The notes beneath the pieces were generated by a model. It searched no databases, was not told the DNA's origin, and saw only the letters and a program-made list of their open reading frames with translations. Shown one piece after another: positions 11,405-22,531 of a stretch of DNA of 64,000 bases. Location: the NCBI GenBank assembly GCA_018342105.1, contig JAFIRS010000167.1, forward strand, positions 620,001 to 684,000, in the 5' to 3' direction. Numbering within the stretch: position 1 is the stretch's first letter; each line of letters opens with the position of its first letter. Position numbers and translations under genes: made by a program. The stretch comes from Gonioctena quinquepunctata (lineage: Eukaryota; Arthropoda; Insecta; Coleoptera; Chrysomelidae).

Positions 11405-12030
11405 CTAATAATAATAATAATGTTTATTCATATATAAATTCACTTCAATATACAATATATCTTTTAAGAGTTTACAGCAAATGAATAAACAATGGCACCA
11501 CAAGGAAATTAATCCGCGCGTGGAGTTGCCTTTGTTGATCATTTAAAAATATAAATAAAAATTCTTACATAGATATAAGCGAAACATTTAACAAAAATTG
11601 TTTTCAAAGTGACGGACTTGTTAGGATTAAATAATTTTATACTAATAAAAGGAAAACAAAAGAAGGAACATTGTATGAAACTTTCGACCACATTAATATA
11701 GTTGTGATTACTATATATGCTGATGGGCATACATTCATATAGTGTTTTTGATATCAATCAGCTTATGGATCACATCTGTTGTGATTAAATATCAATTTTT
11801 TTAGTTTGGATTTCAGAAGTGGGTAACTATTTATGAGTTTCAGTTCTTCAGGTAGCATATTGAACAATCTGGATCCTAGAAAACCGTGTCCTCTTTGTCC
11901 TAAGTATTGTTTTATTAATTTTAGGTATAGTTAGTGACCCTTTTCTATATCGCGTGTCATAATTGTGGGTGATTTTTGGTTGGAGATGTTTGGTTTTATG
12001 TTGGTGATGTATTAATGCTAAGTAGACAAC
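11405..12030 (-). mobile_element. 3' end of a LINE (minus strand)
   Basis: The plus strand begins with (TAA)n followed by TGTTTATTCA, so the minus strand ends with an AATAAA signal and an (ATT)n tail, typical of insect LINEs. Upstream on the minus strand the C-terminus of ORF2 is readable near 11900-11790: GHGFLGSRLFNMLPEELKL. The element is 5'-truncated near the hAT-like sequence at 12071. Confidence 0.65.
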
Positions 12031-12033
12031 TTA

Positions 12034-12264
12034 TATATTTCAATTAAACACATAGATATAGTGATGTTCACAGGGCCGGATTATCCATAAGGCAGTGTAG
12101 GCAACTGCCTAGGGGCCCCGCACCGGCTAAGGGGCCCTGCGCACCGAGAAAAAAAAATTGAAAATGTTTCTTGGAGTGAAAATTTAATTTGAAGATTTGT
12201 ATCCTCAATGACGACAATATTATTGCTTTTTTTATATTACATTGTCATATTTCAAATTATTATA
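12034..12264 (+). repeat. Tandem dimer, first unit (contains a hAT-like end)
   Basis: The unit starts TATATTTCAATTAAACACATAG, includes a hAT-type start CAGGGCCGGATTATCC at 12071 and AACTGCCTAGGGGCCC, and ends TTCAAATTATTATA. The same unit, missing about 25 bp around the hAT start, recurs at 14772-14978. Mariner copy C lies exactly between the two. Confidence 0.75.
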
Positions 12265-12427
12265 CAGGGTGTTTCATAATTGAATGCTGATCCTAAAGGA
12301 CGATAATCCTTGGATGATTTTAAGAAAAATTCTTCATATGAACATAGGTCCGCAACCGCTTTATTTCTGAAATGCAGGATGTTGAACTTTACCAAAAAAA
12401 TAATAGTTTAAAAAAACTAAAAAAATT

Positions 12428-12585
12428 ATTTTATTTAAAAAAAGCGTGGGGTGCATGTTATCGCCTCGGCCAAAAATTACCTGTGATCTGAGACATTTCT
12501 TACTTTACTGCCCTAGGTGTGTAACGTACTATATAATTATTGATACCATGCATCCCACGCTTTTTTTTAAATAAATTGTTTTTTT
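12428..12585. mobile_element. Short palindromic MITE
   Basis: TTATTTAAAAAAAGCGTGGG...GCATG at the left and CATGCATCCCACGC followed by an A/T tract at the right are inverted copies around a ~70-bp loop. There is no coding potential. It sits inside the left arm of mariner copy C. Confidence 0.6.
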
Positions 12586-12714
12586 TTTCTTATTATCTTT
12601 TGTTTTGGTCTGGTTTTCTATAGAAGCGTGTTTTTTAGTTTTTTTAAACTATTATTTATTTTCAACTTTTTAATTTAGTTTTCTATTAACGCGTGGTTTT
12701 AGTTTTTGTATATA

Positions 12715-13130
12715 TTGAATAGAATCGGACCATAATCACAAAACTCGCGGCCATTTTGGATCTGCCATCTTGAATCCTTCAATTTTGACAAAATAATCAT
12801 AATCTCGGACCCCAAAAACCCCCACATACCAATTTTGAATAGAATCAGACCATAATCGCCAAACTCGGCCGCCATTTTAAAGCCGTCATCTTGAATTTTT
12901 CAATTTTTACAAGAGAATCATAATATTTGACCCCAAAAACCCCCACATACCAATTTTGAATAGAATCGGACCATAATCACAAAACTCGTCCACCATTTTG
13001 AAGCCGCCATTTTGTTTTTTTTTCACACAAAAATTGCTTAATGCATTGTCACCGGAATTATGTACACCTGCCAAATTACAAATCATTCGAACGTCTGGAA
13101 GTGGGTAAAAATCGCGCCCAAAAAAGTCGG
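12715..13130 (+). repeat. Satellite array without palindromic head
   Basis: About three units carry CCCACATACCAATTTTGAATAG, ATCGGACCATAATCACAAAACTCG and GCCGCCATTTTG. The tail (ATAATGCATTGTCAC-like ATGCATTGTCACCGGAATTATG; GTGGGTAAAAATCGCG) matches the tail of the elements at 7.4 and 63.1 kb. The palindromic head is missing, so this is a truncated copy inserted in mariner copy C. Confidence 0.7.
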
Positions 13131-13454
13131 TTACAAACAAACAAACAAATGTAGAAGTGAAGCTAATATAAAGCGTGTAAAAATAAGTTCTTCCCCAATA
13201 TCTCTGAAACCACTTTGGCTTTTTTTTAAATTTTGGTACATGCGAAGAACGCATAAAAATACATTTTTTCCATGATAAAGTATTTTCAAATTTTCATCAT
13301 TGGCGTCCCTGTTAACATTCCCTGCCATATTTTTTATCAAAATAATGATACGCCACTGTCTTTTTTCCAATTGTCCTCTATCTTCTCATAAAAATGGTTT
13401 CCTGCCTTTTTTTTCGTCCGGCGAACGGTTTTTGAGTTAGAAATTAAAATGCAT

Positions 13455-13673
13455 TCATTTGCTTGTCCCTAGCGAAATCAGCCGTGAATATATAAGAGTA
13501 GTAGGATTAGAACACATTTCGTTGTTTTCATCATAAACAATGAAATAAGTACGAGGCAAGTTGCCAATAATTTGAATATCGCCATATTCTAGAATGGAGG
13601 ATTCTTCATGATTATTTATTATATCCCTATCACATTCAACGGGTTCAGGCTCTACTTCCTCGAGACTTTCCAT
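13455..13673 (-). other. Minus-strand open frame of unknown origin inside mariner copy C
   Basis: A 72-codon frame starts MESLEEVEPEPVECDRD and is acidic and rich in Asn/Ser. It occupies the place where the transposase N-terminus should be, but on the opposite strand. I do not recognise it. It may be a captured host or transposon segment, or chance. Confidence 0.3.
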
Positions 13674-14325
13674 TACGAGTGAATTTCTGCCAATGGTTTC
13701 TCCAGAAAGTTACCGAAAATCCTTTATTTGACAGAGAAATTTTATTCACGGACGAAGCTAGTTTTACTAAAAACAGGATCAGAAATTTTTATAATAATAA
13801 TTTTTTGGCCGAGGAAAATCCGCATGCTATCGTGGAATCTCATCACCAGGAGCATTTCTCATTGAATATCTGGGCTGGAATTATTGGAGATTACCTAATT
13901 GGGCCTTTTTTTTACCAGGCAGATTGAATGGACATAATTATCTTCGATTTCTTGAAGATAATTTGTTCCTTGTTTAATGCGAATTCGCATGTGGTTTATG
14001 CACGATGGTGCACCTGCTCATTTTAGTGCTCTGGCACGCGAATATTTAAACCAAAACTTTCATAATCTCTGGATATGTCGGGAGGGAACAGAGTCATAGC
14101 CAGCTAGATCCGCAGATTCGAACAGTCTTGATTACTTTCTCCGGGGATATCTTAAGACTTTGATGTACGGTCAACCAATCGTAACTGAGGAAGAATTCCG
14201 AAACCGCGTAATAGTTTCCTGTGAAGCAATACTCCAGGAATTTTCCAAAGAGTACGCGAGTCAATGACAAGGAGGGCTAAAGCGTGCATACTTGCAGGAG
14301 GCGGACATTTTGAACAGTTAATTTG
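13670..14325 (+). pseudogene. Catalytic half of a DD41D transposase (copy C)
   Basis: The plus-strand frame opens with FCQWFLQKVTENPLFDREI and ILFTDEASF (first Asp). It continues FSLNIWAGIIGDYLIGPFF, then after a shift WFMHDGAPAHFS (second Asp) and a degraded ARSADSNSLDYF (third Asp, spacing 41). At least one stop and two frameshifts occur, and the DNA-binding domain is absent. Closest relative in the window is the transposase at 59806-60477 (same HDGAPAHFS and LIGP motifs). Confidence 0.75.
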
Positions 14326-14771
14326 ATTTTGGTATTTTTTGTTCATAATAGTTGTTTTTAAAAATGAAAAATGTATTTTCATTCGTACTTATTACAGCAG
14401 GAGACCATTTTTATGAGAAGATAGAGGACAATTACAAAAATAATATTTATTTGGGAAAAAGACAGTGGCGTATCATTATTTTGATCAAAAATATGACAGG
14501 GCATGTTAACAGGGACGCCACTGATGAAAATTAAGAAATCCTTTATCATGGAAAAAATGTATTTTTATGCGTACTTTGCATGTACCAAAATTGAAAAAAA
14601 GCCAAAGCGATTTTAGAGATATTTGGGAAGAACTGTTTTTTTGTTAAATTTCAACATCCTGCATCTCAGAAATAAAGCGGTTGCGGACCAATGTTCATAT
14701 GAAGAATTTTTCTTAAAATCATCCAAGGATTATCGCCCTCTAGGATCATCATTCAATTATGGAACATTCTG

Positions 14772-14978
14772 TATATTTCAATTAAACACATAGATTATCC
14801 ATAATAATATATTATAGACAACTGCCTAGGGGCCCGGCATCGGCTATGGGGCCCCGCGCACCGAGGAAAAAAACTTGAAAATGTTTCATCGAGTGAAAAT
14901 TTAATTTGAAGGTTTGTATCCTCAATGACAATATTATTGCTTTTTTTAAATTACATTGTCATATTTCAAATTATTATA
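14772..14978 (+). repeat. Tandem dimer, second unit
   Basis: Starts TATATTTCAATTAAACACATAG and ends TTCAAATTATTATA like the unit at 12034-12264, with the shared AACTGCCTAGGGGCCC core. It lacks the CAGGGCCGGA hAT start present in the first unit. Confidence 0.75.
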
Positions 14979-16244
14979 GAATTATTTTCGATTTTTTCGC
15001 GGCGATTTTAACGCCGACTAATCAGACGAGCAGCTTTTTTAACGCAAAGCGCATCAAATATTCTACATTGTGAATGCACAAGTACTGGTCCCAGCGAGCA
15101 CAAACATCCCTGGGAGGTTTTGGGATGTTTTGAAAATGTAGGCATGAGAATGTTTTTTTGAGACGCAATATGCACTTCCCAAAGAGGACTTTAAAGGATG
15201 TTGAAAATATTGTATTTGTTCTTCTGTGGCATTTCTTTGTATGCCTACTGAGAGGTATTGGCGAAGTCAAAAAAATGTTAACGTGTGGATGTTCTTTCTA
15301 GACATAACATAGTTCGCCGAGAGATTCTTCCCAGATATTGAATAAACATTCATTTTCCAGTTTCATAATGGTTCTCGACAATTTTTTTAATAACTTGAGC
15401 ATTTCACAAAACAAAAAGTTAAAAATTTCATGTGAATTAAATCTCAGAATATTTATATTTTTCGAGCACTTTCAACTGTTCATTTCATTTTGTATTCCTT
15501 CATTTTATTTATTATATCATTATATTATTATATTATTATTATTATATTTATTTTAATACCTTTTATTTTACACAAGACAGAAGCAACATTCTTATATTTT
15601 CATAAGCAAATGGAACCAATATTATTCATTATAATAAAAATCAATGTCCACTCATTTTCTGCTTTCATTTTAAAATTCCTGCCATGTTACAATTTGGCCA
15701 TTCAGTGTGGTAAACCTGATAAACCTCGCAGAACAACCTCAGTATAGAACTCTTGTCTATGACAACACTGGCAGTTATTTTTAAACCATTCGCCTCCTAA
15801 CCACGGTCGAGGACTGTTGGCGTCCTTAGGTTAGGAGTCAATTAAATGTGAAATGTGAATGTCCTGCCGTTTACAAACGTGCATTGCAAAAATAAAAGTA
15901 TATAAGTGTAGTTAAATAAATATTTATGAAGATCACAGGCTCCTTCTTCTCTACGCCAGTAACCAAGCTGGATGACAACGGATTTATCGGAAGAAGGGGT
16001 CTTCAATTGTATATTCAGAGGATATTGTTGAAGTCATATTGCCGATTAACGTGCATTGCAAATAATATTTTATGTGGAAAATTCGGGCATTCGTGGTATC
16101 ACTTCGAGTGAGATTTCCAGGGTGCCCTACGAGGGGGGCAAGTGAGGTATAACCACACGAGGCCCTCGGACATGGTCAACTTCCTGATGGGAAAAGACCA
16201 ATATACTGGAAGGGAGACACTGGACTGTATGGCACATGGAATAC
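14979..16244. other. Mostly unassigned DNA left of the 9.3-kb element
   Basis: Contains an ATTATT-rich stretch (about 15500-15560) and a short inverted pair CTCCTAACC / GGTTAGGAG (15791 and 15829). A few open frames, for example 15926-16111 plus, have no recognisable family. The last ~130 bp are GC-richer and could be coding. No RNA gene was seen. Confidence 0.35.
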
Positions 16245-16251
16245 TGTGAAG
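16245..16251. repeat. 7-bp target-site duplication, left copy
   Basis: TGTGAAG directly precedes the left terminus of the 9.26-kb element and is repeated exactly at 25516-25522 behind its right terminus. Confidence 0.8.
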
Positions 16252-17205
16252 CGTCGGTTGATTTTTTTTAACCGACGAAACCAAAAAGGAGGAGGTTCTC
16301 TAGTCGACGCTTATATTTTTTATTTTTTTTTATGTATGATCACGCATAACTTTTTACTGAGACGTCCGATTCCGATCATTCTTCTTCAGTGGATAGGGTG
16401 TACTTCGAAGATGGTCCCATTTGAATTTAAAAGATGAAATCCACCCCTAAGGGTAGCAAAATGAAGGATATTGATCACTCACCCTCTGAATTCTGGTCCG
16501 TTAACCGAAATAGGAAATAATTGATTTTTCACTTGTGAACTTTGGCACACATATGTAGTTGACAATGACAGATCGCTAATGTCATTATTTTTGTTCTCCT
16601 ACATCCGTCACAAGCATTATATTCTATGAGAGGATGGGATGATATACGAAGTAATGAAATACACTAACCAGAACAACAAAAATAATTTATATTACAACAA
16701 ATAGTAGAAGTAGATAATCATATTATTTAACTGGTAATAGTTGAAGTAAGGTGGGTAGGTAAGTATTTTGGAAGTAATAAAAAAACAAGTAGGTGGTAAT
16801 TAGTATATTTCAGCCACAATAAATTGAAAAATAAAAACTTTTTAACAAAAAATTAAACCGACGAAATACGGAACTGAAAAGTAAAAAATAAAATAAACCT
16901 TCTTAGTCTCAATAACTAAGCTCCTAAACTAATGTAAGTAACTAATTTTGAGTCGGCGCCAAACGAACAATCAACGAAGATCATTAAATTACTTCAAAAA
17001 AATTATCAGAATGTCACCGCGCAACTCGATACCATCATTTTACACATTATCTAATTCATTTGCTTGTTTGGTTGGCGCCGACTCAAAATTAGTTACTTAC
17101 ATTAGTTTAGGAACTTAGTTATTGAGACTAAGAAGGTTTATTTTATTTTTTACTTTTCAATTCCGTATTTCGTCGGTTTGATTTTTAGTCATTCAGTTTT
17201 TTATT
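16252..17205 (+). repeat. Left terminal inverted repeat
   Basis: Outer part (16252-16828) matches 24869-25515 inverted, including GTACTTCGAAG, TTCACTTGTGAAC and GACAATGACAGATCGCTA. Inner part (16829-17205) is itself a palindrome. Confidence 0.85.
16829..17205. repeat. Palindrome at the inner edge of the left TIR
   Basis: AAACCGACGAAATACGGAAC at the left and the inverted ATTCCGTATTTCGTCGGTTT at the right enclose GAGTCGGCGCC / GGCGCCGACTC and ATGTCACCGCGCAACTCG. A near-identical palindrome sits at 24489-24868 in the right TIR. Confidence 0.8.
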
Positions 17206-17970
17206 TCAACTTACAAAAACATGGAAAGTGATGAGTGTTTGAAGTGTAGTCAACATTACCAATTATGTAATAGGCATTTTGATATCACTGATTAAATAAA
17301 TAAAGTATTACATCAATTAAATGTATTACCATAGTCCAGAAACATAATATAACCTCAAAAGCATACAATGTGTATTTTTTGATAGGCTGCTCAAATCTGT
17401 AATGATATGTACAAACTGTATCATTGAAGATTCTTGAAAAAAACAACTTGTTTTCTTTGTACATTTTTCCATTAGGAACTTTGTTAGTTTTCAGATTATG
17501 GGGAGTTGGAAAATAAAAAACAAATCCTCATGTTTTCCAACAGATTTATGCGAACTGAAATGTATTGACTCTTCAAGTAGAAGAATTCGGTTTGTGATAA
17601 AACTGAAGAATCACTATGAACATGAATATTTTTTCTAAATATAATTTCAACTAAATCTTCCTTCCTAGAGATACATTGAAATTATTTATTAGAAAATATC
17701 TAAGCCTATTGCAATTATCTTCAAAATTGGTGGTTAGTATATTTCACATCGAATCTGTTTCATGAGATGAAATCTCAATTTCAGTACCCTAAGGAATATA
17801 AAAGCCTTGAAAGTAAAAAAAACTTCATTTTGAGTTTTCAACATCAACACTATCATCCTAACAGAATAAATTAATGGAAAAGTTTCACTCAGAATGTGTC
17901 AAGCTCGTGTGTGTTCAGAAGGAGGTTTATTGAAGAAAACCTTAGTATAAGGTTGCTTCAAGAACCCTGG
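17206..17970. other. Unique interior of the 9.3-kb element
   Basis: AT-rich DNA directly inside the left TIR. A tiny plus-strand frame at 17221-17295 (MESDECLKCSQHYQLCNRHF followed by DITD and a stop) has Cys/His spacing reminiscent of a THAP finger end (CxxHF). At 24 codons this is only suggestive. Nothing else is recognisable. Confidence 0.35.
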
Positions 17971-17971
17971 A

Positions 17972-20593
17972 TCAATAGATAGATAGATAAGCTTTATTAT
18001 CTAAAATTTTACATTTTGTCGACAAAGTTCATACATTTGTGGTATGTGTATTAAAAGTTATTAACACCATCTTATACTTAAGACATTTACATTTTTGTTT
18101 AAAAGTTCACATGGTAAGAATATAATAAATACTTTCGTAGTATGTACATATTAAATATTAAAAATTAAAAGTTTTCAAAAGTAATTTGTTACTAATAATT
18201 AAAAAAAATTAATATAAAAAGTAATGACGAACAACACACATTAAAAGTATGAATAAACCGCTCTCCGCATCTCACAGTTCACAGAAAGACTAAAACTCAT
18301 ATACTAACTCTAGAGAGTAGAAGCATTTCCCTATGAGAAGTTTCTTAACATATTTTCTAAATTGCTTTATGTTATTTATGTCTGTTAGTACCTTGGGTAA
18401 ATGATTATAAATTTGTTTGCTTCTGTAAATCAAGGATTGTTTCATCAGAATGGAAGTGGGAAACGAAAGAGTTTCTTCTCCTGACGAGTGTGCCTTTCTA
18501 CATGGGCATTCACGAACCTATCTCTGTATTTATGTAACAAACAGACTGTCTCTAGAATAAATAATTCAAATAGGGCTAATATTTTGTATCCGGAAAAAAT
18601 TGGCCTACATGATTCTCGCATCTTAACTTTGAATATAACTCGCAGAGCTCGTTTCTGTAATACGAATATACTTTGCAAGATACCCTGGCTACAAGTACCC
18701 CAGAACGGAATTCCATAGCGTAAGTGGGATTCAAAAAATGAGTAGTAGGCAGTGAGTGAGGCTGAAAGTCCAAGCTCGCGGGAGATAACATTAATAATAT
18801 AACAACCTGAAGATAACTTTTTTCTGAGAGATGTTATGTGAGTCTCAAACTTTAAACTGCTGTCAATATGCAAGCCAAGAAATTTTGTAACAGGTTTACA
18901 GGTAATCGTTTGTGACTCTACTGTTACTTGTTCTAAGTCCCACTTGAATGTTATAAGGTTGGTTTTCGAAATGTTCAGAGTCAGCAAATTTGCATTACAC
19001 CAATTTTTTATTTTCTTTATATCTTCGGGGATGGATTGGACTAAAGCATTACGATACTCATTGTGCCAAGAAACTGTAGTATCATCTGCAAACAACGTAA
19101 AGTTTCCAGAAATATCAAGGCTAGCCATATCGTTGATATAAAGTAAAAAGAGAATAGGGCCTAATACTGACCCTTGGGGGGGGGACTCCACTCACAATTG
19201 ACTTTTTCTCGGAACTATTTTCTCCCATTATTACTCTTTAATTCCGACCAATGAGGTATGATCTGAGCCAATCAAGAGCTGTACCTCGGAAACCATAATG
19301 GGTAAGTTTCCGCAACAGAACTTCATGACTTACACAGTCAAACGCTTTCGAAAGGTCAAGAAAAACTGCTGCAGCTGCCTCCTTTTCGTTTAGGTGCGTG
19401 TAGATTCTTTCAAGAAAGTCGAAAACGGCGTCTCCTGTGCTTTTCTCATTACGGAATACGAACTGTTATCTAGCCAATATCTTGTGTCTCTCTAAAAACC
19501 CCATTATTCTACATTTAACAAGCTTCTCAATGATTTTAGATAATGTTGATAAAATAGATATTTGTCTGAAGTTGTTGGGGTCATCAATAGCTCCTCTTTT
19601 GTGAAGAGGAATCACTATTGCAGATTTTAAGCTTGAAGGGAAGACACCTGTTGAAAAAGAAGTATTTATAGCAGTTACCAAGGCATTAAGGGCTTCGTCA
19701 GGTAATTGTAATATCAATTTTGCTGACAAGTGGTCTTCACCAGAGGAATTTTTCTTTTTTATATCGTTGATTACCGACTTCAGCTCAGTTAAATCTGTCT
19801 CGTACAAGTACAGAGGATTGCTCGGAGAAATCCATTTCTGTAAGTTATCAAGTGGATCAATCGTTGGAAGGATATTCTGCGATAATTGATCGGCTATTGA
19901 GCAATAAAACTCGTTTAATAAATTGAGATCTAGATCCAATTCTGGTTGTACTTTGTTGTATTCACCTCTCAACTCATTAGTTATTTTCCACATCTCTCTC
20001 TCGATTTGTTTTCTGCTTGATTTAACCTCTCACTATAATACGAGTCTTTGGCTAATTTTATGGTCTGTTTGTAGATATTACGATATTTAATGAAATATGT
20101 CATGAAAAAGTTATTATCGCTATGGAATTTTCTAACATTATGCAGGCAACGTAAATTACATGGCGATTTTTTCAGACCTTTTGTGATCCAGGGTTTTGAT
20201 TTCTTCTTCTTCTTCATAAACCGTAGTGGAAATGCTTGGTTGAATGTTTCCACAACAAGTTCATGAAATTTATTTACTGAGTCTTCTGCTCCATGTATGA
20301 AATTCCAATCTGTGTTCTGACAAAGATGCCTAAAATGAGCATAGTTTCTTTTGCAGCATATTCTTCCAAATGTCTCATTTTTTGGTATTTTGTGTCTGAG
20401 AATGTTAGGAATAGTACAGAGAACAGCTTCGTGATCTGATAACTCCGGATTGATAACTGAACTTGCTACATCATCGATGTTCGTGCAAACATAGTCTATG
20501 ATGGAAGAAGAGAATTTAGATAGTCGAATAGTCGATAGAGGACGAATACAAGGACTCGCAATTAAATCATCTAAGTTACTTTTTTGAAACACT
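17972..20593 (-). mobile_element. 5'-truncated Jockey/CR1-like LINE (minus strand) in the 9.3-kb element
   Basis: On the minus strand the element ends with an AATAAAGC signal and a (TATC)n tail (plus: AGATAGATAGATAAGC at 17980). It contains the end of the endonuclease and the full RT region. It is truncated at 20593, where it meets the 5'-truncated LINE of the plus strand head-to-head. Confidence 0.8.
18290..20592 (-). pseudogene. LINE ORF2: endonuclease end and reverse transcriptase
   Basis: Minus strand, 5' to 3': the endonuclease C-terminus with SSSIIDYVCTN and SDHEA (20592-19981), the RT fingers with SSGEDHLSAK, AIVIPLHKRGAID and FRQISILSTLSKIIEKL (19993-19466), and the palm with PPQGSVLGPILFLLYINDM and LFADDT (19191-18950). 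The C-terminal segment is LIYRSKQIYNHLPKVL near 18410. Frames change near 19980, 19450, 19195 and 18480, with a stop after ERHKILAR, so the protein is not made intact. It is related to the LINE at 48237-51004 (same IDY.CTN, SDHEA and FADD context). Confidence 0.75.
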
Positions 20594-20604
20594 CATGAAA
20601 AACC

Positions 20605-21822
20605 ACGAGCAGCCATATTGCTCGAACCCAACATTAAATTTACTCCTGTTCCAGAGTTCAGCACAAGATATTTGGCAACCGCCATCGTGGAAGTGCTTAC
20701 TGAAACAGGCAAGAGGCAGATTGTTATGGCCTTGGCCTACTTCCCAGGGGACTTGCCGTCACACCCACCACCAGAGGAAGACCAAAGCCTCATCAGATGG
20801 TGTCAAAGAGGAAACAGGCATTCATTCTGTGCTGCGACGAGAACGCGCACCATCTCACATGGGAAAGCACAGACATAAACGCACGAGATGAGTACCTTTT
20901 AGAATATTTGTCTGCTACTAATATAGATATTGTCAATAAAGGTAACAAACCCACCTTTTCAAATGCGATCATAAAAGAGGTTATTGACCTAACCCTTGCT
21001 GATCCATTTATAACAAACTACATTCACAACTGGCACGTATCTGATGACTCCTCGATGTCGGATCATCAACACATAAGATTCGACTTGAAGTCATCGGAAA
21101 CACGCTTCGAAGGATAAAGGATACCCAAACTGACCAACTGGGATGCTTACGAAGAGCATCTCGAGAGGCAGTTAGAGGACCAACATATATCATCGATTCA
21201 GCTGAGGAACTAGATACAGCCTCCAAGCAGCTTCAAAATGCTGTAATGAAAGCATATGAAATCAGATGCCCAGAAAAACAAAAGGCAGTCAATAGAGACG
21301 TGCCTTAGTGGAATAAAGAGCTAGTCTTAGGAAAAAAGTTAGGAAACTCTTCAATAGAGCTGTCTGGGACACTGGGAAGTCTACAAAGCGACTCTTTCTG
21401 AGTACAACAAGGAACTCAGAAAATCGAAAAGAAGAACATGGAGGAAAATGTGAGACGGAATTAGCTCTAGCCCAACGCCTCCAGAAATGTATTTCTAAAG
21501 AACATACCAACGGCATCGGTCTGAACGGTGGATATGCAGAATACCAGAAGGAAAGCATTAGTGTTCCAGACACACTTTCCCGTATCTAAGGTTGTTGAAG
21601 AGGAACTGCAAAGTGCTCAGCTGGAAGGGGTTGTCACCAAACCCAACAGAACCAGCAGGAGCCTAGCGGGGAAAATCTTCACCACCCAAAATCGACCGGA
21701 AAGGACGGAATTTTCCCCGCCTTATTGTTAAATCCTTGAACTAATAGAGCCCTCCTTGAAAAGGCTGTTCAAGGCCATTTTCATTTTCGGTCACATACCA
21801 AAAGCCTGGAATTTAGAGACAT
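20605..21822 (+). pseudogene. LINE endonuclease and start of RT (5' part)
   Basis: Readable pieces: EPNIKFTPVPEFSTRYL and VMALAYFPGDLP (endonuclease strands), AFILCCDENAHHLTWESTD and INARDEYLLEYL, then IDIVNKGNKPTFSN, VIDLTLADPFI, WHVSDDSSMSDHQHIRF (the SDH catalytic box). After several shifts HIPKAWNLE marks the beginning of the RT fingers. This fits the endonuclease of I/LOA/Jockey-type LINEs. Frame changes near 20800 and 21115 and a stop at 21731 inactivate it. Confidence 0.7.
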
Positions 21823-22531
21823 CCTTTCAATATCATTACTTGTATAAACGCTCTTTCCCAAATATAATATAGAAGAACACAAAAAAATTACCTACCACCC
21901 TAGCAAAGCTAGGGTAAGATGCTCTCTTTAATATAACAATTATTTTTTTATTGGTATTGAAAAAGTTCCGATATCTAATCATTCGTTCACCACTATACTC
22001 TGCTCAATCCTTTCTATTTCCAAGTGGAAGATCTTGTTAGAAAAAATAGATCAAAATATCACAAGCGCTTCCAGTTCGGTTGGGTTGGGAGCCCCGAGCT
22101 TGCCAACAGTATAGCCATGCAGACCCTCCTTCTGCCCTATTTGTTGGTGTTGAATTCAACCAACCGCCACCACCATTTACCCGAGGAAGAGTGCTCTCAA
22201 ATGACCCAGGAAGCGATTGACCTGTTTCTTGAAGGAATAACAACCAAACTATACCTGTAAGTTATTATCTTGGTATAATTGTCCGAAAGTCATAGTAGTT
22301 TCATTAATTCAAGAGGATACTTTTTTGAGAAAAGTCAGATTCTGTACATATCTCCAGGAATTTAAAATACCTCAAAAAGTACAATACGTATTCAAAAAAT
22401 TCGAATGCCATTCAAAAGGCCATATTTCAATGTACTTATAATTTTTTTATCAATGTATAATTTGTACTTTAACTTTTTCACTTGGTAGAGTAATAGATTG
22501 GAAGTTTTCATCAATTTATCATTCCAAAGAG
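21820..22531 (+). other. Host genomic segment inserted in the LINE
   Basis: This ~710-bp stretch interrupts the LINE reading. It is AT-rich except for a 232-bp open exon with both splice signals, so it resembles genomic exon plus flanking introns rather than a processed cDNA. GAGA occurs at both borders (21816-21819 and 22532-22535), either a 4-bp duplication or microhomology. Confidence 0.6.
22025..22256 (+). CDS. TMX3: TMX3-like (thioredoxin-related transmembrane protein) internal exon
   Basis: An open 77-codon exon reads FQFGWVGSPELANSIAMQT and later LVLNSTNRHHHLPEEE and MTQEAIDLFLEGI. These resemble the C-terminal lumenal region of TMX3, an ER protein-disulfide-isomerase-family membrane protein; the assignment is from memory of the family. 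A pyrimidine-rich acceptor (CCTTTCTATTTCCAAG) precedes it and the donor ACCT|GTAAGT follows. No active-site CxxC is in this exon, as expected for this part. It lies inside a LINE within the 9.3-kb transposon. No other convincing TMX3 exon was found in the window, so it is either a captured fragment or a real exon with distant partners. Confidence 0.6.

Larger units (their letters stand above)
12265..14771. mobile_element. DD41D mariner-like element (copy C), heavily nested
   Basis: Ends CAGGGTGTTTCATAATTGAAT and the inverted ATTCAATTATGGAACATTCTG are flanked by TA (12263-12264 and 14772-14773). The long inverted arms (left 12265-12390 plus 13170-13440, right about 14390-14771) are split on the left by about 780 bp holding a short palindromic MITE and a satellite array. 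The core between the arms keeps only the catalytic half of a transposase, preceded by a minus-strand frame of unknown origin. Confidence 0.8.

Noticed and set aside
15022..15270. 82-codon minus-strand frame (MTSPIPLSRHTKKCHRR...)
   Set aside because: No recognisable family, no conserved motif, not supported by neighbours.
16110..16244. Possible TMX3 thioredoxin-domain exon (GGQVRYNHTRPSDMVNFL)
   Set aside because: An AG follows a pyrimidine-poor tract, there is no clear donor, and the similarity to the family is too weak to claim.
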